NCBI GenBank assembly: GCA_937890845.1
Contig: CALADR010000328.1
Span: 1 to 7,668 of the forward strand
DNA length: 7,668 nucleotides
Origin: an uncultured Bacteroidales bacterium
GTDB lineage: Bacteria; Bacteroidota; Bacteroidia; Bacteroidales; UBA932
Reading direction: 5' to 3'
In this document: in pieces, positions 7,047 through 7,668 of the stretch
How the letters are laid out: each line of letters begins with the position of its first letter
Position numbering within the stretch: position 1 is the first letter of the stretch
Position numbers and translations under genes: made by a program
Notes under the pieces: model-generated
What the model was told of the DNA's origin: nothing
The model's database searches: none
What the model saw: the letters and a program-made list of their open reading frames with translations, nothing else

Positions 7047-7062
7047 AAGATTATAAAATGAT

Positions 7063-7088
7063 AGAGCCGACCCAAAAGGGTCGGCTCT
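7063..7088 (-). terminator. Intrinsic terminator of the FKBP gene
   Basis: A perfect 11-bp stem pairs AGAGCCGACCC (7063-7073) with GGGTCGGCTCT (7078-7088) around a 4-nt AAAA loop. It begins 22 nt after the FKBP stop codon on the minus strand, followed there by the moderately T-rich sequence ATCATTTTATAATC. On the plus strand T-rich sequence also follows (7090-7102), so it could stop transcription in both directions. Confidence 0.85.
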
Positions 7089-7110
7089 GTCTTATGGTTT
7101 TTTGCAAACC

Positions 7111-7668
7111 TTATTTTTCTTCTGCTACAGGAGCTGTCTTTCCTACTTTCACTACATCTACATCGAAAATAAGAGTAGAGTTAGGTCCGATCTTGCCCAT
7201 ATTGCGAGAACCGTAAGCAAGTGAGTCCGGTACGAAGAGAGTAATCTTTCCGCCTTCTCCTACAAGCTGCATTCCTTCTGTCCATCCTTTGATGACACGG
7301 TTAAGCATCATTTTTACAGGCTCTTTAGTTTTGTCTGATGCATCGAATTCAGTACCGTCAATAAGAGTACCGGTGTAATGTACATATACTGTGTCTGCAG
7401 GACCTGCCTTTACATCATTTCCGCTTTCCTTGATAATGTACTGAAGACCGCTTTCAGTTACGACAACACCGTCTTTCATCTTGTTCTTGCTGAGGAATTC
7501 TTCTCCCTCTTTCTTGTTTACAGCTGCAGTGTATTCATTTCTTTTGCTGATGAAACTGTTGAAAACCTGATTCATCATGTCAGGGTTTACATCAAGCTGT
7601 TTGTTGAATTCAGGAGTATTCATATCACCTTCGGCATTGATGAAGTCCATCATACCTTTCTTTATCTT
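7111..7668 (-). CDS. FKBP-type peptidyl-prolyl cis-trans isomerase (FkpA/Mip-like), C-terminal part
   Basis: The minus-strand frame is open to the window edge at 7668 and stops at 7113-7111, giving 185 visible residues. The ATGs at 7653 and 7650 are probably internal, since the frame continues upstream as KIKKG. Residues about 1-65 are a charged, helical segment like the dimerisation region of FkpA/Mip proteins. The FKBP domain follows (about 75-176): VHYTG with Y98, F108 and D109 in EFDAS, VIKGW with V125, I126 and W129, LAYG with Y152, and LIFDVDVV with F168. These match the FKBP12 active-site residues Y26, F36, D37, V55, I56, W59, Y82 and F99. Such proteins catalyse proline isomerisation and act as folding chaperones, usually exported in Bacteroidetes, but the signal region is outside the window. 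The gene converges on dcp. Confidence 0.9.
   Translation of the reverse strand, partial: KIKKGMMDFINAEGDMNTPEFNKQLDVNPDMMNQVFNSFISKRNEYTAAVNKKEGEEFLSKNKMKDGVVVTESGLQYIIKESGNDVKAGPADTVYVHYTGTLIDGTEFDASDKTKEPVKMMLNRVIKGWTEGMQLVGEGGKITLFVPDSLAYGSRNMGKIGPNSTLIFDVDVVKVGKTAPVAEEK

Larger units (their letters stand above)
6870..7062. other. Structured intergenic segment of unknown origin (possible repeat, gene relic or small RNA)
   Basis: These 193 nt lie between the dcp terminator and the hairpin that ends the FKBP gene. No coding call is supported. A plus-strand frame (GTG at 6823, ending 7056) starts inside the terminator, and a 45-residue minus-strand frame (7046-6909) has no upstream promoter or family resemblance that I recognise. 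The segment does hold a perfect 8-bp hairpin (6903-6923), a larger bulged hairpin (7000-7046), and a -7-like TATGTTTG (6944-6951). Such density of structure in a short spacer suggests a dispersed intergenic repeat, the remains of a gene, or a small RNA ending at 7063-7088. I cannot choose between these from one copy. Confidence 0.35.

Noticed and set aside
6823..7056. A 77-codon plus-strand frame after dcp
   Set aside because: Its GTG start lies inside the dcp terminator hairpin, its first codons are that hairpin and its T run, and the protein resembles no family I recognise.
1..7668. CRISPR array, insertion sequence, tRNA or rRNA genes, phage genes, defence system
   Set aside because: I saw no regularly spaced repeats, transposase or integrase, tRNA-like cloverleaf, or recognisable defence genes.

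Overview
The window looks like chromosomal DNA from a Bacteroidales bacterium, most likely Bacteroides, Phocaeicola or a close relative. Three things point there: two intergenic promoters fit the Bacteroidetes pattern (TTTG, 19-20 nt, TAnnTTTG), start codons lack Shine-Dalgarno sequences and sit behind A/T-rich leaders, and two predicted lipoproteins lie side by side. The proteins also read like Bacteroidales versions of their families. This assignment is inference, since no database search was possible.

Layout from left to right. (1) 2-727, plus strand: the C-terminal 241 residues of an EttA-type ABC-F translation factor, cut by the window edge. (2) 753-792: a strong symmetric hairpin that ends ettA and the convergent uxaA. 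(3) 3799-792, minus strand: a two-gene operon, uxaB (tagaturonate reductase) then uxaA (altronate dehydratase), with a well-formed promoter at 3849-3819. Together they convert D-tagaturonate through D-altronate to 2-keto-3-deoxygluconate, the middle of hexuronate (pectin galacturonate) catabolism. The isomerase (uxaC) and the KDG kinase and aldolase are not in the window. (4) 3947-4492, plus strand: a small predicted lipoprotein carrying a nucleoside 2-deoxyribosyltransferase-like domain. (5) 4574-6796, plus strand: a predicted lipoprotein M3 zinc metallopeptidase of the peptidyl-dipeptidase Dcp type, with its own promoter at 4498-4529. (6) 6797-7110: a 314-nt intergenic stretch with a terminator at each side and, between them, two further hairpins and a promoter-like -7 element. 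(7) 7668-7111, minus strand: the C-terminal 185 residues of an FKBP-type peptidyl-prolyl isomerase, cut by the window edge.

Most of the window is ordinary housekeeping and sugar-acid metabolism. I see no CRISPR array, insertion sequence, tRNA, rRNA or defence system. The least explained items are the secreted deoxyribosyltransferase-like lipoprotein and the structured intergenic segment at 6870-7062, which could be a dispersed repeat, a gene relic or a small RNA. Neither is strong enough to be called a new system.
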